DNA of 64,000 nucleotides from Metallyticus violacea (lineage: Eukaryota; Arthropoda; Insecta; Mantodea; Metallyticidae): positions 25,990,501-26,054,500 of the forward strand of contig CM060834.1 in the NCBI GenBank assembly GCA_030762175.1, read 5' to 3'. Below the pieces are notes generated by a model. It was not told where the DNA came from. It saw only the letters and a program-made list of their open reading frames with translations, and searched no databases. Numbering within the stretch: position 1 is the stretch's first letter; each line of letters begins with the position of its first letter. Positions 45,385 to 57,139 of this stretch are shown piece after piece. The position numbers were made by a program, and so were the translations under genes.

Positions 45385-45690
45385 TTTTCGCCTCCCATTA
45401 GGGCCGCCTTTACATACTCCTCAGTGAGTTTTCTACTCATATATTCCTGATCATCATATTCTTCAGTCAATATTATTTAATAATCTTCAAATTGCAAAGT
45501 ATAAATACTCCTATCATCAACCTTGATTCCCACACCTCCAAATTCTTCGTCCAGGCTGTTAAATCCTCTACAAGATTTATTTTGAACAATGTTGAAGACA
45601 AAGAACACCCCTGACGCAAGCCTTTGGTAACATGGAATTCTGATGACAATCTATTTAGTATTTTAATTTTTGCCATAAAATTTTCATGCT
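45385..45690 (-). mobile_element. LINE reverse transcriptase fragment
   Basis: Minus strand: KIKILNRLSSEFHVTKGLRQ, then GCSLSSTLFKINL, the conserved block with the motif GxRQGCxLSPxLFxIYL in LINE reverse transcriptases. After frame changes LYTLQFEDY follows where the catalytic FADD (YxDD box) is expected, so the active site is lost. Then TEEYDDQEYMSRKLTEE. A non-LTR retrotransposon relic covering palm motifs only. Confidence 0.85.
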
Positions 45691-45694
45691 AGGT

Positions 45695-48600
45695 GTCGTA
45701 TTTCTTTGATTAAATATTTTGAAATTCCTGCGTTTTACAAATGTTCCAAAAGTTTAAGGCGTGTAAGTTTTTTTTATAAATATATAAAAATGTATGTACT
45801 TTATGATTATAAACTACAACTTTTCCAATTGTCTGATTCAACAGAATAGGTTATTAATAGTAGATCTTCCTTTTTTAAGCCCCGTTTCTCCTTCTGTTTT
45901 CTTGTTCTTACATTCCTCCTGTAATAATTCTTTTAATATACGATTAATGTTAATTAATGTAACAGTTAATCCCCTATAACTGTTACATTCATTTTTTTTT
46001 CTTTCCCTTTTCATGCACTGTGGATATAATGCTAAAGCATGATACGAATAAAGGAGAACTAATTGAAAGATGTATGTATATGTGGTGAAGACATACCTAA
46101 AGAATAGGGGGAAGAATATTTACGTTAAAATCTCGTTCCTTCTTTGTTAGTCTGAAACATTTCAGACCGCCCTGTCATATGTTTGTAGGTTTTCTACATA
46201 ACCCTTTGATTCATATGTAAAAATACGCTTTAGAACAAAGCTAACTTAAAAACATACCACTTGTCTGCCATTTAATTCCTTTTGACACTTGATCAATTAT
46301 GTAATTTTATATGGATAAAATTACATAATTGATCTTCATAACTACAGAAAATTCAGCTTTGTGAATATAGCTCACTATTCTGTTGAGAAAAACATCAAAA
46401 GGAGTATGAAAACTGATGTCTGGAATTTTTTACGTCTATAAAATGGGAAATCACATGCTTATGTACAACATACTTTACTTAACACTGGTTTGTTTAATTA
46501 TTTCTAGAAGAGCTGTACCAACAATGAACATTAAATTTTAAAAAATATTTTGCTTATGTTCCCGACGGAATAGCTAGACAAGCTCTCCCTTAATTCTCAT
46601 GGACAGCAGTGTTCCCACCAGGATCAGTGTGTTATGAATATTGTGTTTACATTTATCATTTTGATACTTTGGTGACTTTTATTATAAAAATAACAAAAAT
46701 ATAACTGCCGCACTGAAAGTGTTTTCAATACTTATTGGTTTAACATTAATCTGAGAAAATAAGGATGATTATTACCGCTTCAGTTAATTTATTTTCAACA
46801 AAGCAATCTCAGGTAAAGACGAATATTATAGTTTAAAATGAATCTGAGCTTGTAATTAAGTAAAACGTTTATAATTCAAGCTTAAAAAAAGAGTTAAACC
46901 AAACCTAACCCAACACTCAATTCATCTCTATACAGCGTAGTAAGGAAAATAAAAGTTATCACACTAAATAACCAACAGAAATGTGGTTACTGTTTGATGA
47001 TAAAATTACTATATATGCCTCGATTTTTCGCTCAGATCTACTTAAGACAACCCCGACACCAGCATTAGTGTAAAGGAAGAAAAAGCAAAAAACGTTTTTT
47101 GACATGCACATAGCTACTAGACATCTTAAATATTAAGAATCATAATGCCATCATTTCACTCGTTTACACAAGCGACCAAGTAATAATCGCTGACTAGGAA
47201 GACACGTTCCAGTCAGCCTTTTATCAAGTAAATAGAACAGAGAAAGTGAAAAAGTAACACGACTGTACCAAATAATGCCAGCATACGTTTAGCGCCAATA
47301 AATAAATTATTGAAAACAATACCAGATTACGATAATGAACTACAGGAGTACGACTAGTACTGATGAAATGAGTTAATGGAAATCCGGCATCATTTACTAT
47401 AGAAACGTCATTTCCGGTATTTGTTATTATGTGTAGCTTAACTACGACGCGGTAAGAAAAACTATTTTGTACGTTCAGCTAAGAATAGCTATATAAACGA
47501 TACAGAGAGAAGTAAACTGACGTGTATAAAACTTGAAAATTTTGAGGTGGATAATGAAAACCCATGACATTTATTTTATACGTGGAACATGTCGAAAAGA
47601 GATATTTAAAAAAAAAAAAGACAAAATTCAAAATATTTTCCATTTCCTTTTATGTTTCATTTACAGAAAAATTTCTTTTTAATAAAAACTTAAATAGAAT
47701 TGGATATTGTGCATTATATTGCCTACTGTTGAGTTATGGGGGGGGGATTCTTAATCTGTGTATTAGAAAAGAGATAGTATTTAGTGGATCAACCATTTCT
47801 AATAATTCAACATGCAAGGTTTATTTGATAGCCTATTGCCGATGCCTAGACAAGAGTTGAATTTGGGAATATTCTAGAAGGAAAACCTCCAAAACGTGAT
47901 GGCCAAAGAATATAATTTACAAATATTGTGATTTATTGAACAACACACAAAATTTGATTACATGTAAAAATAAGCTTAACATTGGCTCCCATACAATAAT
48001 GTACACAGCAGTATAATTTGGAAACTTAAAAATTTATCAGTGCCCCATAAAAATACAAATATAAAATTTAAAATATCAATTCAATTATCGAGTTAATACC
48101 CTACGCAGATTCTAAAGTTAAGGAATTTTAAAATTCCTTTAATGTTACCACAATCTGACAACAATTTCAAAAATATTACAGCACAAAAGTTTCTATTACA
48201 GTTAAACAAAATAAATTTAAAAAGTTAATTAAAACCTTTATAGTATAAAGAATAAACCTCACAAACCTCCACAATATAGAAGTCACCGTGTTGGGCTAAC
48301 GGAACGGGCTTCGGTCCTAACAATTTTGAAGAAAGGCATAAACGTGTGTTACTCCCTTGATACCTAAGCAAACACAGCCCCAACCAATATGAAAAAGACA
48401 CGGTGTCCAGGTCTTCCAATATGTGCAGGGAAAAGGGCAAGAACTACACAGAAAGTGTGCAAGAACGGCACATCCTAATTGAGTTGAATTTTATGTCATT
48501 TATAAAATATCATATATGTCATTATAATTGTGCTGTCTGCAGAACCATTAAAATAGTTCTGTCATAATTTTCTAGCTCTTATTTTCAGACCTATAGCAAT

Positions 48601-49915
48601 TTAAAGTGATAGTGACATTATTTGGGCAGCTTACCTTAGATAAACAATATTAGAACAAGGAGACATAGATGTCTAAAATAAAATGTTTAACTAAATGTCT
48701 CCAGAATTATTCATAACTCCTTGAAAAGTTTAAATAATTTGCTGTTCGCTAACTAATCGATGGATAACCAATTTTAAATCATGAAATGAGAGATAAACGC
48801 ACCGAGGATTTTCCCCCAAGCAGATCACCGATCCCAGTTTCTGCAGCTGTATCAGGAGCAAACATTCGTCTTGAAAATATGCAAATTTCGGTGGCGACTG
48901 TTCAGCGAAGATTTCGGCTGGGGACTCACGTGCGCTTTAGGCACGTAATAAGTTACGAACACCGTGCGTGCACTTGGGATCAGAACACACCAGACTAAAG
49001 ACGCCCACATTCGTCCTCTATTGTAGGTCTTACAATAAAGAAAAAGAAGAGATAAAGAAAATGGTGGATGCAGTGACATATATTGGCATGATTTTACGTT
49101 CTACCCGGTGGACACAATGACAAGTTTTTTAACTTCCATGGCGATGTAATAAAGCGTAAACTGCTTCAATTTCTGTCGCATAATCAAGAAATAAAGCTAA
49201 GAAACTTCTTTACATGATGCCGTTTTCTTGTTTTTATTCTTGAGGTGGTCACTATTAGTGACCAAAAATTCTGGACGAATTTACACTTCATTAATTAATT
49301 TCTCCGCATCCCTCCCTGAGCAGTAACTGAAGAAGAATGAGGTGAGAATGCGAACGGTTTCCTTTCTTTCCTATAAAGCTAGCAGGTTGGGGGTGAGGAT
49401 GCAATCTGTGGTGGTAAAGGGCTCGAGATGTGTGGCATGCTTCATTTGGTTCACTGAAACCAAATCGGAAACTCAGGTGTGGGGAAACTTCAGAACACGT
49501 TACAGGAAAGCACCACTCTTTAGGCCAAGCATATAGGCAAGAGTACAGGAACTTTATAGAAAAAGAGTGTGGAAAAAGCAATACGTAGGTAGGCAAGAAT
49601 AAGTGAAAATGACATTTCAGCATTAATTACGGAAATATTTTGGGAGGGCATAGCAGGAGCTGTAAATCTCTTGCACAAAGTACTCAGAAAGGGTATTCAT
49701 TGGTGTACATCTCAATTACAAATGATAGATACAGGAATTCAAATCGCATGACATCACTATCTAAGCAATTTGTTGACGATATTCTTGCACGTTCGGAGAC
49801 AGACAACATTTTTTTAGACAAAGTTGGCATTTAATAATGAATTCACTTGTCAGAGCCAACAAGTATAATGTCTACACTTGGTGCTCAACCAATCCACAAA
49901 CTGTTAATTCTTTAT
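45695..49915. other. 4.2 kb without recognised genes
   Basis: Very AT-rich to about 48200. Notable are the perfect hairpin at 46291-46334 and a run of eight G near 47740. The patch 48780-49550 is less AT-rich and holds a 70-codon frame (48786-48998) and a 110-codon minus frame (49291-49623). Neither has a motif I trust; the first has a faint look of a Tc1-type linker. Confidence 0.45.
46291..46334. repeat. Perfect 19-bp hairpin
   Basis: GATCAATTATGTAATTTTA, loop TATGGA, then its exact reverse complement. Ends in GATC on both sides. No transposase or T tract beside it. Could be a tiny foldback element, a replication-slippage product or an imprint of a larger MITE. Confidence 0.98.
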
Positions 49916-49917
49916 TT

Positions 49918-50045
49918 GGTATATTTAAAGCTGCTCTTTAACATCTTTGGTTATTCCATTCGGAACATAAAACAACGGTTGCTCAGGAACCTCTTCTTTC
50001 AGGCTTTAGGTTCTTTTGCTTGCCATAATTCTACAAGGACTGTAC
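49918..50045 (-). mobile_element. SINE-A copy, old fragment
   Basis: Minus-strand SINE-A tail half: GCTCTTTAACATCTTTGGTT, ATTCCATTCGGAACATAAAA, CTCTTCTTTCAGGCTTTAGG, TTGCCATAATTCTAC. No head. More diverged than the other copies. Confidence 0.7.
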
Positions 50046-50148
50046 ATGTTGAAAGGGACTGAACAAGATAGTTGGTGACTCATACCAAGCAGTTTTTATC
50101 CCCCTACTTCAATTACAAGCCGTGTCATTTGATGTTAAAGTTGAAAAG

Positions 50149-50170
50149 TACCTTTGGGACACCCTATATA
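50149..50170 (-). mobile_element. Lone DDE transposon end
   Basis: ACCTTTGGGACACCCTATATA complemented gives TATATAGGGTGTCCCAAAGG, the usual start of several Tc1/mariner-superfamily elements. A similar TACAGAGCGTCCCAAAAAG lies at 51079-51097 in the opposite sense. The two point outward from a 0.9-kb gap without transposase, so they are ends of two different elements or solo remnants. Confidence 0.5.
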
Positions 50171-50174
50171 TTTT

Positions 50175-51245
50175 TACTTTGTCATTACGTATGAGTGATG
50201 CATTCTGTAACTCTGACGATTACATTGCCATTTATTTATAACAAAAATAAATTTTCAGCATATGCGAAGTTTCTATGCTGCATTTAACATTATAAAAACG
50301 GAACTATCATGTTGCTCTGAGAGTTTTAAACTCAATAAGATGTTCTCTCGTATCTTAACTTATGATGTCACAAATAAGCGATGCCTACGAGATTCCTTTC
50401 ATTAAAATACAGAAGACCGTCTCGTGGTTTTTCCCCCTCCTTCTCTACAAGACGAATATCGTTAAGCTTTAGCCCTCAGTTATATCTTCGTCTGCAGCAG
50501 ATAAGAAATCTCAACAGACGAGAAAAAGACTCCAGCGCGACACAAAGCCCTACTTACATTTGGGAAGTCGGATTTGAAAATGGAGGGGAAAAAAAAGAAA
50601 AAAAGAAAGAAAGGCCAGAGCCGTGGATGAAAGCTATCGGAATATCGAACGCTGGGTATGAGAAGCCCTCGGCAAACGTTTTTGCGACCCGAAACAGAAA
50701 CATCCTACAGCCTGCGTGACGTTACAGAGTTCCCGGTGCTGGCTTTTCTATCTCAGCTTCGAGTCCAATCAGTGCCTATCACTGGAACTGGGCGGTTGGT
50801 ATTTCAGTGTTTGGTGCTGGACTGCAGCTGTAATGAAGGCAAAGTGTTTTGACTTGCAGAACTTTAGTACGCATATCATTCGAGGGTTTCGAATATTAGG
50901 AAAATAGTATTGAATTTTCAATTAATGAAGTTTTTTCAAATCAATTTATCTTTCATTGTCATTACATAATTTCTTCCGTACATCTTGCAGCACTCATATT
51001 TGATGAACTATGAACACTGATAGCAGGATTTTTCTATATAGATCAGAGCAGGTGAGCTACTTGGTCATTCAAGGCATATACAGAGCGTCCCAAAAAGGAA
51101 CTCGCTCCTATTACAGCTACACTGATTTATGTGTTTGGATTCTTAATATATTTTATAGATGCAATATCAAGGAAGGACACAGACAAAAATTCTAGAAAGG
51201 AATGCAAGTAGTTTCATTTAAGAGTGCTTAAGATAAGAAAGTAAA
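50175..51245. other. no gene recognised
   Basis: 50380-50850 is less AT-rich and has a 112-codon plus frame (50381-50719) with a Lys/Glu run. No motif identifies it. The transposon-end motif at 51079-51097 is the only other item. Confidence 0.4.
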
Positions 51246-51249
51246 CATA

Positions 51250-52436
51250 TGAGGGTAAGTCATTAAGTAAGTCACAATTTTGATGTTTGAATGAGGAATC
51301 TGAGCTACTGCCACTAGATGGCAGCATTAGTTCAGCACTTGTAGTAATATTATCTATGCAGAGATGATGTTTAATATTATTTATTTAGACTATCGGGGGG
51401 TACAAGAGAACAAGATAACAGCATGGAATATATAATTTAAAAAAACTTAATTCAAAAACCGTTTCTTTCCACAGCTTCCACGTGGTAGTTGTTTATAATA
51501 ACGAAACAGCAGTTGCAATATGGCGGCACGACTTTGAATAGCGCTCCATTGTGAGCAAAAGGCATGGGATATTCATAAAGAATATTCATAAATATTCATA
51601 AAGAAATGTGTCACCTATATCACGCCAAGTTGCTTACGATTGAGTGCAGAAGTTCTCTGAAGGGCGGACACCGCCTCGACCGGCCAACGGAGATTGCCAT
51701 AAAGGTGAATTTGCAACGAGTTGAAGATTTCATTCGACCAGACAGAAGGTCAACTATAGACACTATATCCGCTGATTTTGGATGCTTACCTTATAATGCA
51801 TGAAAAGTTATTTTTTCACAAAGTTTGTGCTCAAGTTTACCCTACAGCACAAAATGCAAAGATTGGGTCAGCATTATAAAATCTTAATCGCTATCACGAT
51901 AGCCCGTATTGTTACAGGCGACGAGTCTTGGGTTCACCGTTACCAGCCCGAGCTAAAGCGTACGTCAATGCAGTGGAAGCATCCTGCGAAAAAGAAAGTT
52001 TAAATGTCACCATCCCATCTTTGCGATCACAAGGCTACTGCTCATTGCATTGCAGCGTCAAGGACAATGCAGATTCCTAAAATAACTTCTTCGGTAAACA
52101 TCGTAAGCGACCAGAACTCCTCACCAAAGCTGTGCTACTCTTGCATGACAACGCGCGTCCTCATACTACCAACAATAAAAATAAGACGTTGCATAATTTC
52201 AAGTGGCAAGTTCTCGACCATCCTCCGTATAGCCCCGATCTTGCTCCGAGTGACTTCTTTTTGTTCGGCTCTCTAAAACATCATCTTTAGGGTAAACATT
52301 TTCTCGAGCATGCAGTTGTGAAAAGAAAAGTCGCCACCTGGTTCAGACAACAGAGCAAGGAATAATCTGCTGTTGGAAAACAATGGAACAAGCGCCTCAA
52401 TATAAAATTTATAATTTAATTAATGACTTTCCCTCG
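51250..52436 (+). mobile_element. mariner, full length, frameshifted
   Basis: About 1,187 bp, flanked by TA (51248-51249 and 52437-52438). Inverted ends TGAGGGTAAGTCATTAAGTA and CGAGGGAAAGTCATTAATTA differ at few positions. The gene spans about 51520-52390 over several frames. The N-terminal block is CHLYHAKLLTIECRSSLKGG, then RLDRPTE and RPDRRSTIDTISADFG. All three catalytic Asp are still readable: TGDESWVHRYQPE near 51920, LLHDNARPHTT near 52140, PYSPDLAPSDFFLFGSLKHH near 52225. A stop follows at LKHHL. The end is KRKVATWFRQQ, then GKQWNKRLNI. This is the best preserved transposase here but is broken by at least four frame changes. Confidence 0.95.
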
Positions 52437-52439
52437 TAG

Positions 52440-53565
52440 ATCAAGTTTACAACAATATTCAAATACTGAACAATTGAGCGATCGAGCAATTATCATTTCT
52501 ATTTGAAAAAAAAAAAGTTCGCTCAATGAACGAGATCAACAACAATTCGCATTGTGGTTCCAGGTTTCATGTAAAAAGAATTACGTTTGCAGTTTAGAAA
52601 AATGTTAAATACAAGGTGGATAGTCATAGCTTTCCTCGGTTAGGATTCGGCTGTAGTGATAAGACTAAAAGCATTCTCTCAGTTGTAACATTCTGCCATA
52701 CCCAGTCGTGTGAAATAACTTGCAACTTGTGGCTGAAGCCACACATTAAGCAATCGGTCTCCTTCATTCCATCAGAATCTTAATCATATCAGCTGGAATT
52801 AACAGTTTCCCTTCTCTGCGGAGGGAGAAATGGATTCAGTCACTGCACGTACAAACCGCACCAAAAGTTTGAGGACATCTGCATATGCAAACAGAACTTA
52901 GGATTGTGAGTTCACTCACCTGGCTAGAGTACTGTGGATCTCCATTTTTATTATAGGGACTTCCTCAGGGTTCTGCTTTTCACCGATATCATTTCATTAA
53001 CATAACCATTTTTTCTCTCTCTCTTTAATCAGTTAATGCCTGGCCGCTTAATGCCTTGGACTTTCTTGAATAAATTATTTCATTCTACTTTCTCTACAAA
53101 AAAAAAAATAACATTTATCGGATGAAGTTCTCGCCTCCACTTACTGCTAGTTCCAGAGAGTTCAAATTCCCACCTGGGCTAGGTCTCCCTGTCAGGTTTT
53201 CTAAACAATAATGATTCACTGATATGTATGCGGATGGGGCTTGTGGCGCCGTATGTTTCATTCATTCTTGCACGCATGGCCGCAGTAAGCCTTTTATTAG
53301 CTGGCGTGCTTTAAGGATCGCTTCTAACTGTACTCGTTCCATTGCTTATCCTTATCTTTATGTTGCCTTTGTGTTTGAAAACGTATAGCTGTTAGGTATT
53401 GCATTACAATTTACATGCAAACAACGTTTTCTGTACTTCGTCTACAGGATTTCCATTAACTTCATGCCTTAATTTTGGTGGACTTTAGAGACGGCGTTCA
53501 TACAAGCATTTAAGTATAACAAACATTGGTATAAACACGATGTAATAACTAGGGCTAGGATGTAA
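52440..53565. other. no gene; possible SINE head at 53128-53215
   Basis: GAGTTCAAATTCCCACCTGG near 53159 resembles a B box with a short SINE-like body (TCAGGTTTTCTAAAC). A single weak copy. The rest shows no motif. Confidence 0.35.
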
Positions 53566-53570
53566 ATATA

Positions 53571-54937
53571 CACTCACTGGCAAAAAATGCGATCATAGAA
53601 AATTGTTGCTAATTTTTAAGTTTAAACCTAATTTTGAGTGGAGTTATGGATATGTAGCATTGGTATATGTGGTAAATTATTTTCTTTGGTGCATTAGCTA
53701 GCTGCTGGAGGTTGAATGTATGTTTCCTTACATTAGGCTTTATCCCACTTGAGGGTGCTACCGCACTGAACACGAACGTAAACATTAGAAGAGGTTTTAT
53801 TGTTTTATTGCGTCACTTCCTTTCGAAAACTGTGTCTCTTTCTATTTGGAAGGAACAAGAATGGTTATTTTCCAATTTTATCACTAAGTTCAGTTCAAAT
53901 CATGTCTGAGTACCTAAGACGTTGCCAGGGGATGATGGACGCAGCCTCCGTTACGCCGCTACAACCATAGGCGAGCCTTATGCCGCGTGCAAGAGGCTGT
54001 GAAACGGCAGAGTTATTCCTGAAGACATGGATCATGCAGAAAAGGAAAGCTACGTCCAAAGATGACGTCTACCAGGTTGAAGCTCGGAATCGTTTACAAC
54101 ATGTACGAGTTGTTAATGTGAAGGAGAGGACTGTTCGAGGACACCTTGGTGAACAAGATCTTCAGTTACGACGACGTGCTACGTCGCCAGTTCTGGCCAG
54201 AGAGCACAGAATCGCCGTCTGCAGTGCGCTCAATGGACTATGCAGCAGTGTTCTGGGTGAATCCAGGTTCTTCCTGAAATCTCTAGATGATAGGGAAAGG
54301 GTCTGGAGAAGACCTGGTTAGCAGAGCGCACATTCTCCGAAAGGACACCATTCCGGGATGATGTGCGATGGTATCCCTATGGTAGTCTGAACCCTAGTGT
54401 TTATCGAGAAGAGTAACATCAACGCGCACCGCTATATCAACAAGGCTCTCAGCGATCACTCATGCCCTATACTCCAATTCATATTCATGCACGATAATGC
54501 TCGTCCACTCACAGCGCATATTTATCGCGGTATCTTGACCAGCGGTGACTTCGACTCGAATTTCCAACTCGCAACTCCGACCTAAAACCTACAGAACATC
54601 TTTGGATAGGTTGGATAGACGCATTCGAGGTCGTAATCCCGTCCCGGAGACCTTACAGAAACTCCTGGGTGGACTCCAAGGGGAATAGGACATTATCGAC
54701 CAAAAAGACACCAGAAAAAAACCATGCCCAAGAGAATAGCGCCCAAAATTAAGGCTAGAGAGGGGCACACCAGATGCCGAGTGTTTGTTTTGTTATTTTT
54801 AAAATGCACTTAAGTTGTATGCATCAATATCGCTTCCATTTTAAAAGTTAGTGAAGTTTATTGGACAAATATTGAGCATAAAAGTTAAGTAAACAGTTTT
54901 GACAAAAAGTGTATATCTTTCGTTTATAGAGGTTATT

Positions 54938-54984
<47 letters not shown>

Positions 54985-55429
54985 TTAACATCTCAGGTTA
55001 TTAGCATCTCATTCAATTCAGGGCGTGAAACAGCCGCTAAATTTTGCTCAGAGGCCTCTTCTTTCAAGCTTGATTTTTTTTTTCGTGCCATAAATGTACA
55101 ACACGGGACTCATGACTTTACTTTCCTTCCGAAGGAAGCCAAACTTTAGATTTTTACGACCGAAAAAATCCATCAACCCTAGCCGGGATTGAACCCGCGA
55201 TCTTGGGTTTATGAGGCAAGTATGATTATCACTAGATCATCAGAACCGACGTCATTCTCTCACAATTAATAAAAACAAGTGCAAATTGATGTGTTACAAG
55301 TTCATTAAAGTGTACTCCTTAAAATGAGGATATTTACAACGGTGTCGTTTCTGGAATTACTTCGAAATTAACATTTAAACTTCATTTGTAGTAAATATTG
55401 TAACTTATTCATATTTTTTTCGGTGAGTG
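53571..55429 (+). mobile_element. Tc1-type transposon with nested SINE-A
   Basis: Ends CACTCACTGGCAAAAAATGCG and, complemented, CACTCACCGAAAAAAATATGA match at most positions. TA flanks both sides (53569-53570 and 55430-55431). Without the SINE the element is about 1.55 kb, normal for Tc1. Coding begins near 53900 (YLRRCQGMMDA). The frame 53980-54321 covers the DNA-binding and linker parts and ends ESRFFLKSLDDRERVWRRPG, where the first Asp of DESRF is changed to Gly. Next are FMHDNARPLTAHIY near 54485 (second Asp) and SDLKPTEHLWIG near 54575 (third acidic residue). Frame changes and stops make it inactive. Confidence 0.92.
54949..55251 (-). mobile_element. SINE-A copy nested in Tc1
   Basis: Full SINE-A on the minus strand: a 34-T tail (54949-54982), TTTAACATCTCAGGTTATTAG, CAATTCAGGGCGTGAAACAG, head ending CATCAGAACCGAC with B box GGGATTGAACCCG. 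Flanks ATTGTCTCTCTC and CATTCTCTCAC are a weak duplication candidate. The long tail suggests a fairly late insertion, after the Tc1 element was in place. Confidence 0.9.
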
Positions 55430-55434
55430 TACAT

Positions 55435-56768
55435 ATTTGTCTCCTGACTTAGAAGAAAAACACAAGCATTTCAAAATATTGCTATATTTGTGTTAATATT
55501 TAAGTGTTTAAATATTTCTGGTTCTCTAGTACTTATTATAGCTACATTGTTGCAAAAGTTATTTTATTTTTCATTATTAGATATAATAACATTTATTTAT
55601 ATATGTAATAAAATAAACAATATAATAAATTAATGCGGACCACTGTCGTGGCCGCGCTGTGAATGAAGGTCAACATTGACTCTGTACTTAAAACATACCC
55701 AGCCTTTGAAATTCCCTTTCTAATTTGTAATATAAATATATTTGCTGTTGGAAACTGATTTTCGTCATAATTCTTGAGAGTTGTTCAACACAAAACGTAT
55801 TTTTTTAAAATTGTGTAACACATAATGGTTTTTAAGTGTATCAGTTTTGTTTTGAAATAGCTATACTTGTTCTACATGCTGCAGAAAACAAGAGCTGCCG
55901 GCATGTTTTTGTCTTTAGGTAAGAGTTTTGAGAGGATTCAGCGTTAGCTACAATATTATGTTTCATTAAGGCTTTTGATAGAGTTTGAATGATGAAAACC
56001 ACGCGAGATCGCAAGCCGATTATCTGGCGGTTTACCTGTTGCATAAACACAAGTTTTGTGTAGCAATTACTAGAAAACTAAGCTCTTTACATCATTGTAT
56101 TTGGAGTAGATTGTTTGTAAATGAAGAGCTTGGTGATTTGAATTGAGGCAAGAACCCAAGTGAGGCATAAATGAGGGTGATAGAAAGGAAGTAAACATGC
56201 TTTGACAGGGCCTCCTACCTCTGCTTTATATGTTAAGTTTTGCATTTAACCCTCGAATATCTAACACGAATCTCTCACACGCACAACAATTCACTTTTGA
56301 CGTTTTACATGCGTAATGTGTAGATTCTGATCTCTACATGTGCCAATTCTATTAAAACAGAGTTTTCTATCAGATGGAGCTGCATCTTTCAGTTTATCGT
56401 GGTGCACTAAGACTTAAAACAGGTTTTGTGACGCCAACACTCTGGTGAGATTGATACATTCATTTGAAAATGCAGTTGTGTACTGTTTGTTGGCTGCATT
56501 GTTCATGATGTTTGCTTGCTGCACTGAATATATTTGTTGACTGAAATGCGTGTACTGTTGTTGCCTGAATGGCGTAATTGGGTCCTATTGTTTGAAAAAT
56601 CATTGTTCAGACGTTAGTTTACGCTGATTCTGTTAGGCCAATATATATAAGAGATTGATGAGTTATTGCAAAAGAGTGCTTCAGGTGAAAGCTATTATTT
56701 GAGTAAATTCCATTCGGGTACATGCCAGATGATGATAATTAAGAGACCCGTGTAGGTTTAGTTAGTGA
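55435..56768. other. no recognisable feature
   Basis: AT-rich first half. 55850-56060 has a 69-codon minus frame without motifs. Confidence 0.5.
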
Positions 56769-56771
56769 ATT

Positions 56772-57043
56772 TTTTTTAATAGTGTTTAACGCCCGTTTTT
56801 ACTACTAAGGCACCACAGGCGGTGGACACTGTTGATACATGAGATGAAATGATATATTGCGAAAAGGTTTTTTTTTATAAAGGAAGTAAACGTTCCAGGC
56901 CTAAGTTTATGATACTTCCCCGGCATTTGTCATTTAATAGGACTGAGAAAAACCTCAGCCATTGGGGACAGTCCTGGCGGGATTCGAATCCCAGACCTCC
57001 CGCTCACGAGTCCGCGCCTTTCCGACCTCGGCCATCCATGGCG
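56772..57043 (-). mobile_element. SINE-B copy, full length
   Basis: Minus strand: AGTGTTTAACGCCCGTTTTT, GGCACCACAGGCGGTGGACA, CCCCGGCATTTGTCATTTAA, B box GGATTCGAATCCC, then CTCCCGCTCACGAGTCCGCG and head end CATCCATGGCGGCC. Both ends present, with an internal T8 stretch. Confidence 0.92.
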
Positions 57044-57139
57044 GCCAGCTGGTGAAGTAAATGGGATACGTGAAATTAAAACTCACCAAATCTCGGGTAA
57101 GATGATCCCGAACACTGCTAAGGAGCCTTGTTTAATAAA

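Noticed and set aside
48786..48998. Tc1-type DNA-binding fragment
   Set aside because: RRF-x-LGTHVRFRH only faintly recalls Tc1 linkers; no other blocks or ends nearby.
50381..50719. 112-codon plus frame with a Lys/Glu run
   Set aside because: No motif, no splice or promoter evidence; low complexity in part.
50149..51097. A single transposon bounded by the ends at 50149 and 51079
   Set aside because: The ends point outward, not inward, so they cannot bound one element between them.
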